From Methylobacterium sp. FF17 (GTDB lineage: Bacteria; Pseudomonadota; Alphaproteobacteria; Rhizobiales; Beijerinckiaceae), in assembly GCF_025813715.1 (NCBI RefSeq), contig NZ_CP107532.1:3798001-3862000 (forward strand): a DNA stretch of 64,000 nt, read 5' to 3'. Below the pieces are notes generated by a model that was given only the letters and a program-made list of their open reading frames with translations, was not told the origin of the DNA and made no database searches. Made by a program: the position numbers and the translations under genes. Position 1 is the stretch's first letter. Each line of letters starts with the position of its first letter. Below are positions 46,318 through 56,308 of the stretch, piece after piece.

Positions 46318-47210
46318 CCGATCTCGAGTTCGATTTCCTGCGCGCCTACCTCAAGACCCGCTCCGGCCTCGCCCTGAGCGTCGAGAAGCGCTACCTCATC
46401 GAGAGTCGCCTCGGGCCCGTCTGCCGGCGCTTCAACCTCGCGAGCCTGGGCGCGCTGGTCACGGCCCTGAAGGGCACCCGCGACCTCGCCATGGAGCGGG
46501 CGGTGGTGGAGGCGATGACCACCAACGAGACCTTCTTCTTCCGGGACCGCACGCCGTTCGACCTGTTCCGCGACGTGCTGCTCCCCGAGGCGATGGCCCG
46601 CCGCGCCGGCCAGCGCCGCCTGCGCATCTGGTGCGCGGCGGCCTCCACGGGCCAGGAGCCCTATTCCATCGCGATGATGCTGCAGGAGGCCGCCCCGCGC
46701 CTCGCCGGCTGGCAGGTCGACCTCGTCGCCACCGACCTGTCGACGGAGGTGCTGGAGAAGGCGAGGGCCGGGCTCTACAGCCATTTCGAAGTGCAGCGCG
46801 GCCTGCCCGTGCAGGCGCTGATCAAGCATTTCGAGCAGGTCGGCGAGCAGTGGCGCATCTCCGCCTCGCTGCGGCAGATGGTGGATTACCGGCCCCTCAA
46901 CCTGCTGCACCCCTTCGACGGGCTGGGCACCTTCGACATCATCTACTGCCGCAACGTGCTGATCTACTTCGACGCCCCGACCAAGGGCGACGTCCTCGCC
47001 CGCCTGAGCGGCAGCCTGGCGGCGGACGGCGCCCTGCTGCTCGGGGCCGCCGAAACCGTGATCGGGCTCACCGACCGGCTGATGCCGAACCCGGATCACC
47101 GGGGCCTGTACGTCCAGGCCTCCGCGGCGCGCGCGCCCGTCGTCCGGCAGGCGCCGGCCGGCATCCTGACACCCGTGGCGGCGCCCCTGCGGCGGGCGGT
47201 CGGGCTCTGA
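46314..47210 (+). CDS. cheR: CheR protein-glutamate methyltransferase
   Basis: 298 residues. TTNETFFFRD, IWCAAASTGQEPYSIAMML (SAM-binding) and DIIYCRNVLIYFD are CheR signatures. It methylates chemoreceptors with S-adenosylmethionine. Translationally coupled to cheB through ATGA. It is the last gene of the chemotaxis operon; a terminator follows at 47318. Confidence 0.96.
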   Translation: MTDLEFDFLRAYLKTRSGLALSVEKRYLIESRLGPVCRRFNLASLGALVTALKGTRDLAMERAVVEAMTTNETFFFRDRTPFDLFRDVLLPEAMARRAGQRRLRIWCAAASTGQEPYSIAMMLQEAAPRLAGWQVDLVATDLSTEVLEKARAGLYSHFEVQRGLPVQALIKHFEQVGEQWRISASLRQMVDYRPLNLLHPFDGLGTFDIIYCRNVLIYFDAPTKGDVLARLSGSLAADGALLLGAAETVIGLTDRLMPNPDHRGLYVQASAARAPVVRQAPAGILTPVAAPLRRAVGL

Positions 47211-47317
47211 CGGACATCCTGTGATCGTGACGGCCGTGGCGCGGGCCCCCTCCCGCACCACGGCCCTGCCTTGGGCCAGGTCACGGCGCCGCGCTCCGAA
47301 CGCCGCACCGGCCAAAC

Positions 47318-47350
47318 GAAAAAAGCCCCGCTCGCGCGGGGCCTTTTTCG
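47318..47350. terminator. Bidirectional terminator between cheR and ctrA
   Basis: A-run, stem GCCCCGC/GCGGGGC with TCGC loop, then TTTTT. The A-run on one side and T-run on the other allow it to end cheR (plus) and ctrA (minus, stop at 47372). Confidence 0.9.
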
Positions 47351-47371
47351 TGGTCGGAAGCGGGAATCCGG

Positions 47372-48073
<702 letters not shown>

Positions 48074-48477
48074 CGTCGGTCCCCAGCCCAGCCGGCCGTC
48101 TGCAGCGTACGGGCAAGCCCCCGCCGTTCGTCCGCCACCGGCCCGCGGCGGACGCTCCCTCGTCACTGACGTGAAACGCTATTCGTTAATCGTTAACAAA
48201 CCCTGATTCACCAACGCAAGCACGCAATTGAAACCGGCTTCCGGCCACGCTCCGAAGCGTTGACGGTCTGTTCTTGCAAGGCCCCTCGGGGTCTCGCCCC
48301 GGCCGTTCCGCGATCGCCATCAAGTCGTTTGGCGCCAACGTGTTACCCCACGCTGTCACCCCGGCGCCACGGCACCGGATTGTCGGGGACCCGGGCCGCG
48401 AAATCGGCCGGACCGCGACAAGACACCGGACGGTAGTGTTAAGAAGGGTGGCAAACAAGAGATTGAGGGAGCCGCCG
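48074..48477. promoter_or_regulatory. ctrA-fliI divergent promoter region
   Basis: 404 bp without a gene. It contains two TTAA half sites seven bases apart (48186-48189 and 48193-48196, the second read as TTAAC) and a GATTC methylation site (48205-48209), about 110-135 bp before ctrA. TTAAG at 48439 lies 35 bp before fliI. No full TTAA-N7-TTAA site is seen. These are plausible CtrA and CcrM targets but untested. Confidence 0.6.
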
Positions 48478-49833
48478 ATGACCGACCGCGATCCTGGCGG
48501 TGCTCGCTTGCGCCTGGCTGGCGCCCGGCGCGCCCTGGCGGACGTGCCGGTGCTCGAGACCTACGGCCGCGTCGTCGCGATCCGGGGCCTCCTCATCGAG
48601 GTGGCGGGTCCGGTCTCCGCCATGTGCCTCGGCGGCCGCCTCGACATCGCCGTCGAGAACGGGCTCGGCGCCGTGCCCTGCGAGATCATCGGCTTCCAGG
48701 GCGACCGGGCGCTCGCCATGCCCTTCGGCTCCCTGGAGGGCGTGCGGCGCGGCTGCCCCGCGATGGTCCGCGACGAGGCGGCCGGGGCCATCCGGCCCTC
48801 CTCGGCCTGGCTCGGCCGCACCATCGACGCCCTCGGCCGACCCATCGACGGGCTCGGGCCCCTGGCCCCCGGGCCGGTGGTCTACCCCCTCCGGGCCGAC
48901 CCGCCCCCCGCCCATGCGCGCAAGCGGGTGGGCCCGCCCCTCGACCTCGGCATCCGCTGCATCAACACCTTCCTGACGATGTGCGCCGGCCAGCGCATGG
49001 GCATCTTCGCGGGCTCGGGCGTCGGCAAGTCGGTGCTGCTCTCCATGCTCGCCCGCTACACCGCCGCCGACGTGGCGGTGATCGGCCTCGTGGGCGAGCG
49101 CGGCCGCGAGGTCCAGGAGTTCCTGCAGGACGACCTCGGGGCGGCGGGCCTCGCCCGCTCCGTCGTGATCGTGGCGACCTCCGACGAGCCGGCGCTCATG
49201 CGCCGCAACGCCGCCTACGTGACCCTGGCGATGGCCGAGTATTTTCGCGACCAGGGCGCGCAGGTGCTCTGCATGATCGATTCGATCACGCGCTTCGCCA
49301 TGGCCCAGCGCGACATCGGCCTCGCGGCCGGCGAGCCGCCCACTGCCAAGGGCTACACCCCCACGGTGTTCAGCGAGCTGCCGCGCCTCCTCGAGCGCGC
49401 CGGGCCCGGAACGGGGCAGGGGGCGATCTCCGGCCTGTTCACCGTTCTCGTGGAGGGCGACGACCACAACGAGCCCGTGGCCGACGCGGTGCGCGGCATC
49501 CTCGACGGGCACATCGTGATGGAGCGCGGCATCGCCGAGCGCGGGCGCTACCCGGCGATCAACGTTCTGCGCTCAGTCTCGCGCACCATGCCGCGCGCCT
49601 GCGACCCGGCCCACCTGCCCACCGTGCGGCGGGCCCGGCGCCTGCTTTCGACCTATGCCGACATGGAGGAACTGATCCGCCTCGGGGCCTACCGGGCCGG
49701 CGCCTCGGCGGAAGTGGACGAGGCGGTGGCCCTGATGCCCGAAATGGAGGCTTTTCTGGGTCAGGGTAAGGAAGAAGCAACTTCGATCGGCGAGGGTTAC
49801 CGTCGCCTGGCAGAGATCGTCAGCGTCCCGTGA
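48478..49833 (+). CDS. fliI: FliI flagellar export ATPase
   Basis: 451 residues. Walker A is GSGVGKS (179-185), Walker B region [18 protein letters not shown], and [21 protein letters not shown] is the C-terminal FliI/YscN signature; [14 protein letters not shown] is characteristic of the flagellar/type III ATPases. It energises protein export through the FlhA/FlhB gate. The ATG at 48478 has GAGGGAG. Followed 88 bp later by fliJ. Confidence 0.96.
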   Translation: MTDRDPGGARLRLAGARRALADVPVLETYGRVVAIRGLLIEVAGPVSAMCLGGRLDIAVENGLGAVPCEIIGFQGDRALAMPFGSLEGVRRGCPAMVRDEAAGAIRPSSAWLGRTIDALGRPIDGLGPLAPGPVVYPLRADPPPAHARKRVGPPLDLGIRCINTFLTMCAGQRMGIFAGSGVGKSVLLSMLARYTAADVAVIGLVGERGREVQEFLQDDLGAAGLARSVVIVATSDEPALMRRNAAYVTLAMAEYFRDQGAQVLCMIDSITRFAMAQRDIGLAAGEPPTAKGYTPTVFSELPRLLERAGPGTGQGAISGLFTVLVEGDDHNEPVADAVRGILDGHIVMERGIAERGRYPAINVLRSVSRTMPRACDPAHLPTVRRARRLLSTYADMEELIRLGAYRAGASAEVDEAVALMPEMEAFLGQGKEEATSIGEGYRRLAEIVSVP

Positions 49834-49921
49834 AGGGGCGCGCGGCTCTGCGCGAAGCCAGGCCCGGAACGCCACGCGCGGCGCGCCGGCGATCCGTGCG
49901 TGGCGTGGAGTGGACCCTTCG

Positions 49922-50329
49922 ATGAAATCGCGTGACACGTTGATCCGGCTGCGACGCTTCCAGGTCGACGAGAAGCGTCGGCGCGTGACGCAGATCGAGA
50001 TGATGAAGGCGGATTTCACCCGCATGGCGCTGGAGCTCGACCGCGAGGTCGCCCACGAGGAGAGCCGCGCCGGCATCACCGACCCGGCGCATTTCGCCTA
50101 CCCGACCTATGCCCGCGCCGCCGCGACGCGGCGGGACAACATGCGCCAGTCGGCCGCCGCCCTGGAGGGCCAGCTCGCCGAAGCGAAGGCCGAACTCGGC
50201 GAGGCCTTCGAGGACCTGAAGAAGATCGAGATCCTGGACGACCGCGAGCGCAGCGCCGAGCGCGCCGCGGAAGCCGCCCGGGACCAGGCCGCCATGGACG
50301 GTATCGGCCTCTCGCGCATCCGCGCCTGA
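49922..50329 (+). CDS. fliJ: FliJ-like flagellar export chaperone/stalk
   Basis: 135-residue helical protein, mostly coiled coil (RLRRFQVDEKRRRVTQIEMM, then the EGQLAEAKAELGEAFEDLKK region). Position directly after fliI, size and helical pattern match alphaproteobacterial FliJ, which forms the central stalk of the export ATPase. The sequence is weakly conserved, so identification rests partly on synteny. A strong hairpin (50334-50369) follows the stop. Confidence 0.85.
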   Translation: MKSRDTLIRLRRFQVDEKRRRVTQIEMMKADFTRMALELDREVAHEESRAGITDPAHFAYPTYARAAATRRDNMRQSAAALEGQLAEAKAELGEAFEDLKKIEILDDRERSAERAAEAARDQAAMDGIGLSRIRA

Positions 50330-50333
50330 ACCC

Positions 50334-50369
50334 GTTTCGTGCCGACCTCGGGCGAGGCCGGCACGAAAC
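50334..50369. terminator. Strong hairpin after fliJ
   Basis: GTTTCGTGCCG pairs with CGGCACGAAAC, with an inner CCTCG/CGAGG stem and one mismatch. It starts 4 bp after the fliJ stop. No T-run, but the pairing is long enough to act on the fliIJ transcript. Confidence 0.6.
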
Positions 50370-50482
50370 CGTCATGATCCCGTGGGATGAGGCAATCCCG
50401 CCGGGGCCGTACGGAACCTTGCTTGCGACGCGACGCGCCGTGGTGCAGGGAGGGCCCGAACCAGGGGCTCGTCCGAACCGTC

Positions 50483-51532
50483 ATGAAGAAGATCAGCGAT
50501 TTCATCTGGCCGATCATCGGGCTCGCCGCCGTGATCGGTTCGGGCTACCTGCTCTACAAGGAGCTTGCCGGCATCTCGGTGGAAGAGATCAAGGGCAGCT
50601 TCGCGGCGATCCCCCTGCACCGCTTCCTGCTCGCCGGCCTCGCGACGCTGGTCGCCTACGCCGCGCTGGCCTGGTACGACCGGATCGCCCTGCTGCACCT
50701 CGGCGTAACCCACATCTCGTGGTTCTTCGTTTCGGTCTGCTCCTTCACCACCTACGCGCTCTCGCACAATATCGGCGCCTCGGTGTTCTCCGGGGCGGTG
50801 GTGCGCTACCGCGCCTACACGGCCAAGGGCCTCTCGGCGGCCCAGGTCGCGGTGCTGGTGGCCCTCTGCTCCTTCACCTTCGGCCTCGGCACGATCCTGC
50901 TCGGCGGCTTCGTCCTCACCGTCCTGCCCGACACCCTGACCCGCCTGAACGGCTACCTGCCGGCGCTCCTGACGGACCCGGCCACCGCGCGCATCCTCGG
51001 CGCCGGCCTGCTCGGCTTCGTCGCCCTCTACGTGGTAGGTTCGCTGCTGCACCTGAAGCCGCTCACCATCCGCAAGTTCAAGCTCGAATATCCCCGCCCG
51101 CGCATCATGAGCCGCCAGCTCATCGCGGCTCCGTTGGAGCTGCTGGGGGCCGCCGGCATCATCTACTTCGCGCTCCCCGAGGCCGGAAACCCGGGCTTCC
51201 TCGTGGTGCTCGCCGTGTTCCTCGCCTCCTTCTCGGCGGCCCTGGTGTCGAATGCGCCGGGCGGCCTCGGGGTGTTCGAACTCGTCTTCGTCGTGGCGAT
51301 GCCCGACATCGCACGCCCCTCCGTGATCGCCGCGCTCCTCGTCTTCCGCCTGTTCTATTTCTGGCTGCCCTTCCTCATCTCCGTCGTGGTGGTGCTGCTC
51401 TACGAGCGCAACCGGCTCGCCTCGGCCCTGAAGACCCAGCCGACCGACACCGCGCCCCCCGAGGCGCCCCTGACCGCGCCGGGTCTCGATGCGCACGCCC
51501 TGGAGCGCCGCATGGAGAAGAAGCCGGTCTGA
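50483..51532 (+). CDS. UPF0104 / lysylphosphatidylglycerol synthase transmembrane-region family membrane protein
   Basis: 349 residues with about eight transmembrane helices (for example FIWPIIGLAAVIGSGYLLY, FLLAGLATLVAYAALAWY, AALLVFRLFYFWLPFLISVV). GLGVFELVFV near the C-terminus is the PGGLG-x-E motif (NAPGGLGVFELV) of the UPF0104/LPG_synthase_TM family, which includes the flippase half of MprF and hopanoid-related proteins. No aminoacyl-transferase domain. Function in this organism is unknown; lipid flipping is a guess. A terminator follows at 51637. Confidence 0.85.
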   Translation: MKKISDFIWPIIGLAAVIGSGYLLYKELAGISVEEIKGSFAAIPLHRFLLAGLATLVAYAALAWYDRIALLHLGVTHISWFFVSVCSFTTYALSHNIGASVFSGAVVRYRAYTAKGLSAAQVAVLVALCSFTFGLGTILLGGFVLTVLPDTLTRLNGYLPALLTDPATARILGAGLLGFVALYVVGSLLHLKPLTIRKFKLEYPRPRIMSRQLIAAPLELLGAAGIIYFALPEAGNPGFLVVLAVFLASFSAALVSNAPGGLGVFELVFVVAMPDIARPSVIAALLVFRLFYFWLPFLISVVVVLLYERNRLASALKTQPTDTAPPEAPLTAPGLDAHALERRMEKKPV

Positions 51533-51636
51533 CCACCAGGGGACTCCCGCGGAGACGCGGGACTTTCCGACACGCGCCGGTATCCGTCTCGCCGGACAAT
51601 CCCGGCTCCGGTAAGCCGGACGCATCGACAAGTCTC

Positions 51637-51683
51637 AAAGGCCTGCGGCCTGACCCGAGCGGGGTCCGGCCGCGGGCCTTTTC
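51637..51683 (+). terminator. Rho-independent terminator after UPF0104 gene
   Basis: AAAGGCCTGCGGCC...GGCCGCGGGCCTTTT: outer GGCC stem with T-run, inner GACCC/GGGTC. Lies 105 bp after the stop at 51532. Confidence 0.85.
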
Positions 51684-51760
51684 GCATGGTCGTGACCCCG
51701 GGGATCTCCGCGCCCGATCGTGACGTGGGCGACCGCCCGCGACCTACTCCCGCCCGCGAC

Positions 51761-52516
51761 CTATTCCCGCGCGAGTTCCTCGACCGCCGTGGCCATGGGC
51801 GCCACGGAGGGACGGATGAAGCCGCGCGTGGGCGCGCCGAGTTCCAGGATCATCAGGATTCCTCCCGAGATCGCCAGCGCGCAGAGCAGGAGGGCGGCGA
51901 TAACGGTGGTGTTGCGCGGGGCGAAGAGGCCGAAGCTCGCGAACAGGAGGGAGAGCCAGAAGATCATCAGGACTAGGAAAGGAAGGGGCACCGCCAGGCT
52001 GTTGCGCTCCACCAGCAGCCAGCGCGCGTCCGTCATCTCGTCCACGAGCCGCAGAGCCTGGGCCTGGACGCGGTGGGCCCGCTCGTCGGTGGGATGGAGG
52101 TCCACGATCCGGTCGCTGATGGATTCCAGCCGATGCAGGTTCTCCAGGCCGACGCCGCCGTCGGACGCGGTCGTCGAGAGTTCCGCCACCTTGGCGCGTG
52201 CGTAGACGTGGATGTCCTCGCGGATGCCGGCGGTCTCGGAGCCGTAGCGCTGGAGGGCGCGGTCGAGCTTGATCAGGTCGACCGCCAAGGTCTGAACGGC
52301 CTTCGTCCGCAGCGTGAACGATGCCCCCGCATTCGAGAGCATGTGGCTGAGCACGAGGGCGGCCAGGGTACCGACCACCGCCATGGAGACCGAAATGGCC
52401 GTGCGGGTCTCGGTCGTGAGGTGCGGCGCCGGAAGCCGGCGCGCGATCCAGACTCCACCGAGCGCACCGAGGAAGATGGAGCAGAAGGCCAGCGAACTGA
52501 CGAAAATCGGGGTCAT
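51761..52516 (-). CDS. DUF4239 (bestrophin-like) membrane protein
   Basis: 251 residues with two transmembrane helices at the N-terminus (PIFVSSLAFCSIFLGALGGV, ISVSMAVVGTLAALVLSHML) and two near the C-terminus (LPFLVLMIFWLSLLFASFGLF, VIAALLLCALAISGGILMIL), with a helical middle. SVAPMATAVEELAR at the end and GAPTRGFIRPS fit DUF4239, a bestrophin-like family of unknown function. Monocistronic between convergent UPF0104 gene and flhA. Confidence 0.85.
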   Translation of the reverse strand: MTPIFVSSLAFCSIFLGALGGVWIARRLPAPHLTTETRTAISVSMAVVGTLAALVLSHMLSNAGASFTLRTKAVQTLAVDLIKLDRALQRYGSETAGIREDIHVYARAKVAELSTTASDGGVGLENLHRLESISDRIVDLHPTDERAHRVQAQALRLVDEMTDARWLLVERNSLAVPLPFLVLMIFWLSLLFASFGLFAPRNTTVIAALLLCALAISGGILMILELGAPTRGFIRPSVAPMATAVEELARE

Positions 52517-52611
52517 CGGCTACCGTCGGAAGGTCGTCGTTCGCGCGCCTTCGGGGCGGCGGCCGGGCAGGGCGGGACGGGGCGCCGGCTGATGTGCCGA
52601 GAGGCTCCGGG

Positions 52612-54765
52612 TCAGACCGATCCCACGGTGCGCAGCCGCGCGCGCGGGTGGATCTCGGCCTGGCTCATCACCGGCGTCTCGCGCCGGAAGCGCTCGATGA
52701 TCGAGCGCACGAAGGGCCGGGCCTGCACGGAGGTGACCAGCACCGGCATCTCGCCCATGCGGGCGGCGGTCTCGAAGCGGTCGCGCACGGTGTTGACGAA
52801 TTCCGACAGCTTGGAGGGCTGCATGGCGAGGTAGCGCTCGTCGCGCTCGCCCGCGATCGATTCGAGGAAGGCCTGCTCCCAGGCCGGCGACAGGGTGATG
52901 ATCGGCAGCATGCCGTCCGGCCCCTGGTACTGGGCGCAGATCTGGCGGCCGAGGCGGGCGCGCACGTGCTCGACGATGTCGCGCGGGTTCTTCACGTGTC
53001 CGGCGACCTCGGCGATGCCCTCCACGATCGCCCCGAGATCGCGGATCGAGACGCGCTCGGCCAGCAGGAACTGCAGCACGCGCTGGATGCCGGTGGTGCC
53101 GATCTGGCTCGGCATGACCTCCTTGAGGAGTTCGCCGTGCTCCTTCGAGAGTTCGCGCAGGAGCTTCTGCACCTCGACATGGTTGAGGAGCTCCGAAACG
53201 TGCGCCTTGATGATCTCGGTGAGATGCGTCGAGACCACGGTGGCCGCATCCACCACGGTGTAGCCCTTGAGCTGGGCCTGATCCCGCAGCGAGGCGTCGA
53301 TCCAGGTGGCGGGCAGGCCGAAGGTCGGCTCCAGCATGTGCTGGCCCGGCAGCTGCACCTGTCCGCCCATGGGGTCCATCGCCATGAACTGGCCGGGGAA
53401 GATCTGGCCCGTGCCGGCCTCGATCTCCTTCACCCGCACCACGTAGGCGTTGGCGTCGAGCTGGACGTTGTCGAGGATGCGGACCGAGGGCATGACGAAG
53501 CCGAGGTCGGCGGCGAGCTGGCGGCGCAGGGCCTTGATCTGGTCGGTGAGCCGGTCCTGGCCCTCGGGCCCGTTCACCAGGGCGAGCAGGGCGTAGCCCA
53601 TCTCGAGCTTGAGGTCGTCGAGCTTGAGCAGATCGGTGACCGTCTCCTCCTTGGCGGCCTGGGCGGCGGCCACGGCGCCGGCATCCATCGGCGCGCCGTC
53701 GGCATCGAGCGGCGGGGCCTCGCGGGCGACCTTGGCGAAGTGCCAGGCGGCGTAGCCCGAGGCGCCCGCCAGGGCGATGAACGGCAGCATCGGCATGCCG
53801 GGCAGGAGCGCGATCAGCACCATCACGCCCGACGACATGCCCAGCGCCTTGGGATAGTTCGCCAGCTGCTTGCCGAGCGCCTTGTCGGCCGAGCCCTTCA
53901 CGCCCGCCTTCGAGACGAGGATACCGGCGGCCGCCGAGACGATGAGGGCGGGCACCTGGCTCGCCAGGCCGTCGCCGATGGTGAGCAGGGTGTAGGTCTT
54001 GGCCGCCGCGCCGAAGGGCATGCCCTGCTGGGCGACGCCGATGACGATGCCGCCGATGACGTTGATGAAGGTGATGAGCAGCGCCGCGACGGCGTCCCCG
54101 CGCACGAACTTCGAGGCGCCGTCCATGGCGCCGAAGAAGGAGGATTCCTCCTCGAGGGCCGCGCGGCGCGCCTTGGCGACCTTCTCGTCGATGAGCCCGG
54201 CCGAGAGGTCGGCGTCGATGGCCATCTGCTTGCCCGGCATCGCGTCGAGGGTGAAGCGCGCCGCCACCTCGGCGATACGGCCGGAGCCCTTGGTGATGAC
54301 CACGAAGTTCACGATGATCAGGATCGCGAACACGATGATCCCGATGACGAAGTTGCCCCCCATCACGAAGTTGCCGAACGCCTCGATGACGTGGCCGGCG
54401 GCGGCCGTACCCTCGTGCCCGTGGCCGAGGATGAGGCGGGTGGAGGCGAGGTTGAGGGCGAGGCGCAGCAGCGTGGCCACGAGGAGCAGGGTCGGGAAGA
54501 CCGTGAACTCGAGCGGGTTGTCGATGAACAGCCCCGTCATCATGATCAGCACCGAGATGATGATCGAGACGGCCAGCAGCAGGTCGAGCAGGAAGGCCGG
54601 GAGCGGGAAGATGAGCACCGTGAGGATGCCCATCACGGCGGTGGCGAAGAAGAGGTCCGTGCGCTTCGAGAGCGCGGTCAGGTTCGCGCGGTTCGGGATC
54701 GCATAGGCGGCGAACTGCCCGAAGCCTCCTCTCGCCGTCGGCGTCGCAACGGCCGTCTCGCTCAT
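52612..54765 (-). CDS. flhA: FlhA flagellar export gate protein
   Basis: 717 residues. Eight transmembrane helices in the N-terminal 330 residues, including LFFATAVMGILTVLIFPLPA and FVIGIIVFAILIIVNFVVIT; the FHIPEP signature is seen in RIAEVAARFTLDAMPGKQMA. The C-terminal cytosolic domain (from about 365) binds chaperones and export substrates. I chose the ATG at 54765; the ATG at 54771 sits right on the GGGG site. A near-consensus CtrA site lies 54 bp upstream. Confidence 0.97.
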   Translation of the reverse strand: MSETAVATPTARGGFGQFAAYAIPNRANLTALSKRTDLFFATAVMGILTVLIFPLPAFLLDLLLAVSIIISVLIMMTGLFIDNPLEFTVFPTLLLVATLLRLALNLASTRLILGHGHEGTAAAGHVIEAFGNFVMGGNFVIGIIVFAILIIVNFVVITKGSGRIAEVAARFTLDAMPGKQMAIDADLSAGLIDEKVAKARRAALEEESSFFGAMDGASKFVRGDAVAALLITFINVIGGIVIGVAQQGMPFGAAAKTYTLLTIGDGLASQVPALIVSAAAGILVSKAGVKGSADKALGKQLANYPKALGMSSGVMVLIALLPGMPMLPFIALAGASGYAAWHFAKVAREAPPLDADGAPMDAGAVAAAQAAKEETVTDLLKLDDLKLEMGYALLALVNGPEGQDRLTDQIKALRRQLAADLGFVMPSVRILDNVQLDANAYVVRVKEIEAGTGQIFPGQFMAMDPMGGQVQLPGQHMLEPTFGLPATWIDASLRDQAQLKGYTVVDAATVVSTHLTEIIKAHVSELLNHVEVQKLLRELSKEHGELLKEVMPSQIGTTGIQRVLQFLLAERVSIRDLGAIVEGIAEVAGHVKNPRDIVEHVRARLGRQICAQYQGPDGMLPIITLSPAWEQAFLESIAGERDERYLAMQPSKLSEFVNTVRDRFETAARMGEMPVLVTSVQARPFVRSIIERFRRETPVMSQAEIHPRARLRTVGSV

Positions 54766-54818
54766 CGTCATCCCCGCCGCGCCCGCAAAGGGCCCGGCAA
54801 GATTTGCCGGGTAGAGGG

Positions 54819-54834
54819 TTAGCGGAGCGTTAAC
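54819..54834 (-). promoter_or_regulatory. Near-consensus CtrA-binding site upstream of flhA
   Basis: TTAG-CGGAGCG-TTAAC; on the flhA strand it reads GTTAA-N7-CTAA, matching TTAA-N7-TTAA at seven of eight bases with the exact 7-base spacer. It is centred about 60 bp before the flhA start, in a genome where TTAA is rare. CtrA is encoded 6.7 kb to the left. Direct control is plausible but untested. Confidence 0.65.
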
Positions 54835-54927
54835 GCGGGCCGCTCGGAGGGCGTCCCAGGACGGGATGGCCGCGCGAAACGCCACTTTCCGCCGAACGGC
54901 GATAAACCCGCGTCGTCGGGGCCTGCG

Positions 54928-54962
54928 CGCACGGATCCCGACCGGGGGTCGGGATCCGTGCG
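54928..54962. terminator. Perfect 16-bp inverted repeat between kpsE and flhA
   Basis: Arms 54928-54943 and 54947-54962 with a GGG loop (GCACGGATCCCGACC core). It lies 8 bp beyond the kpsE stop (minus strand). No T-run, but the pairing is unusually long, so it probably forms in kpsE RNA. Confidence 0.7.
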
Positions 54963-54970
54963 ACCCGGTC

Positions 54971-56215
54971 TCAGGCGAGGTATTTGCGCGTCACGACGGC
55001 GGCGGTGAAGACGAGGGCGGCTCCGCCGGCGAGGAGGCAGATCATCAGGAGGCGGCGCGGCTGCTGCGAGGATTCCGGCTTCACCGGCTGGACGATCATG
55101 GTGAAGAACTCGACCTGGCGCTCGGACATGATCCGGGCGCGCTCGCTCGCGGCGAGAACCTTCTCGAAGTACTTCTGCGCATCGAGGCGCTCGGCGTCGA
55201 GGGCCTCGAACCGGGTGAGCGAATCCGCCAGGATCCGGCGCTGCTCGGGATCCTCGGTGGCCGATTGGCGCTCGATCCGGACGATGTTCTCGTCGAGGTC
55301 CTTGAGCTGCGCCTTCATGTCCTGGATGCGGCGGGTCTCGGGCCCGAGATCGCGCTGCGACTGGATGAGCTGGATGGCGAGGTTGATGCGCGTCGTGCGC
55401 AGGTCACCGATGACCTTGAGGTTGCTCTCGTTGGTCTTCTGCGCGTCGAGCACGCCGTCCTTGTTGCGCAGGGCCGCGACGTCGGTGCGGACCTTCCGCA
55501 GGCGCTCCTCGGCCCGCTTCAGCTCACGCCCGCTCTCGGCCAGGGCGTCCTCGCGGGCGCGGGTGCTGAGCGCGTTCACCATCCGCTCGCTCTCCGCCAG
55601 GATCGCCTTCGAAAGCTCGAGCGATTCATCCGCGTCGAACGTGTTCACCGTCAGGGTGATGATGCCGCCGCTGGTTTCGATCGCGGTGTGGACGCGCTCG
55701 TGCCAGAACTTCACCAGCTTCTCGATGGGCAATTCCGGGTCGAAGCGCGAGAAGATGTCGATGCTGGACCGCGAGAACATCTGCCGCAGGGGCAGGGCCT
55801 TCTCAAGCGCTTCCACCATGGGGCGGCTGAGGATGTAGTTGGTGGTGATGAGGCTGTCCTGCGCCACCATCTGGCCCATGGTCGAGCCGGAATTCGTGCC
55901 GACCTGATCGGGGCTCGCCTTTTCGACGTTGCCCAGGGCGGGCCGCAGGGCGAAGCGCGATTCCACCACGAAGCGGTCGGAGGCCAGGAACCCGTAATAG
56001 GTGACCGCCAGGACGGTCGGGATCAGGAAGCAGACCACGAAGAGCAGCGGGATCAGCGGATCCGTCTTCACGTGGCTCTGGTAGGAGCGGATGCCCTTCT
56101 TGCGATCGGCGAAGCGCGAGACGCGCGCGATCTGGCGCAGGGATTCGGCGACGGCGTTCGAGCGGTCGGCCGTCGTGAGCTTCTGCCCCTGGGGATTGCG
56201 GATTTCGACGGTCAT
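54971..56215 (-). CDS. KpsE-like capsule export inner-membrane protein (PCP-3 family)
   Basis: 414 residues. A first transmembrane segment (PLIPLLFVVCFLIPTVLAVTYY, about 53-73) and a second near the C-terminus (LLMICLLAGGAALVFTAAVV) flank a long periplasmic region rich in coiled coil (about 180-360: ESGRELKRAEERLRKVRTDV, SATEDPEQRRILADSLTRFE). This is the layout of KpsE/RkpR-type polysaccharide co-polymerases in ABC-dependent capsule export. It is 93 bp downstream of kpsT on the same strand, forming a two-gene unit. KpsM and KpsD equivalents are not in the window. Confidence 0.88.
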   Translation of the reverse strand: MTVEIRNPQGQKLTTADRSNAVAESLRQIARVSRFADRKKGIRSYQSHVKTDPLIPLLFVVCFLIPTVLAVTYYGFLASDRFVVESRFALRPALGNVEKASPDQVGTNSGSTMGQMVAQDSLITTNYILSRPMVEALEKALPLRQMFSRSSIDIFSRFDPELPIEKLVKFWHERVHTAIETSGGIITLTVNTFDADESLELSKAILAESERMVNALSTRAREDALAESGRELKRAEERLRKVRTDVAALRNKDGVLDAQKTNESNLKVIGDLRTTRINLAIQLIQSQRDLGPETRRIQDMKAQLKDLDENIVRIERQSATEDPEQRRILADSLTRFEALDAERLDAQKYFEKVLAASERARIMSERQVEFFTMIVQPVKPESSQQPRRLLMICLLAGGAALVFTAAVVTRKYLA

Positions 56216-56308
56216 GAGCCCTGGTGTTCCGAGTCGTCCGGCGGACCCGCGCCGGCCCCACGCGCTCCCTGCACCGGCGGCACGGCGAAACCATGGCCGC
56301 CGGGAGGC

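Noticed and set aside
48439..48443. TTAAG before fliI as a CtrA site
   Set aside because: No second TTAA at the right spacing; a single half site only.
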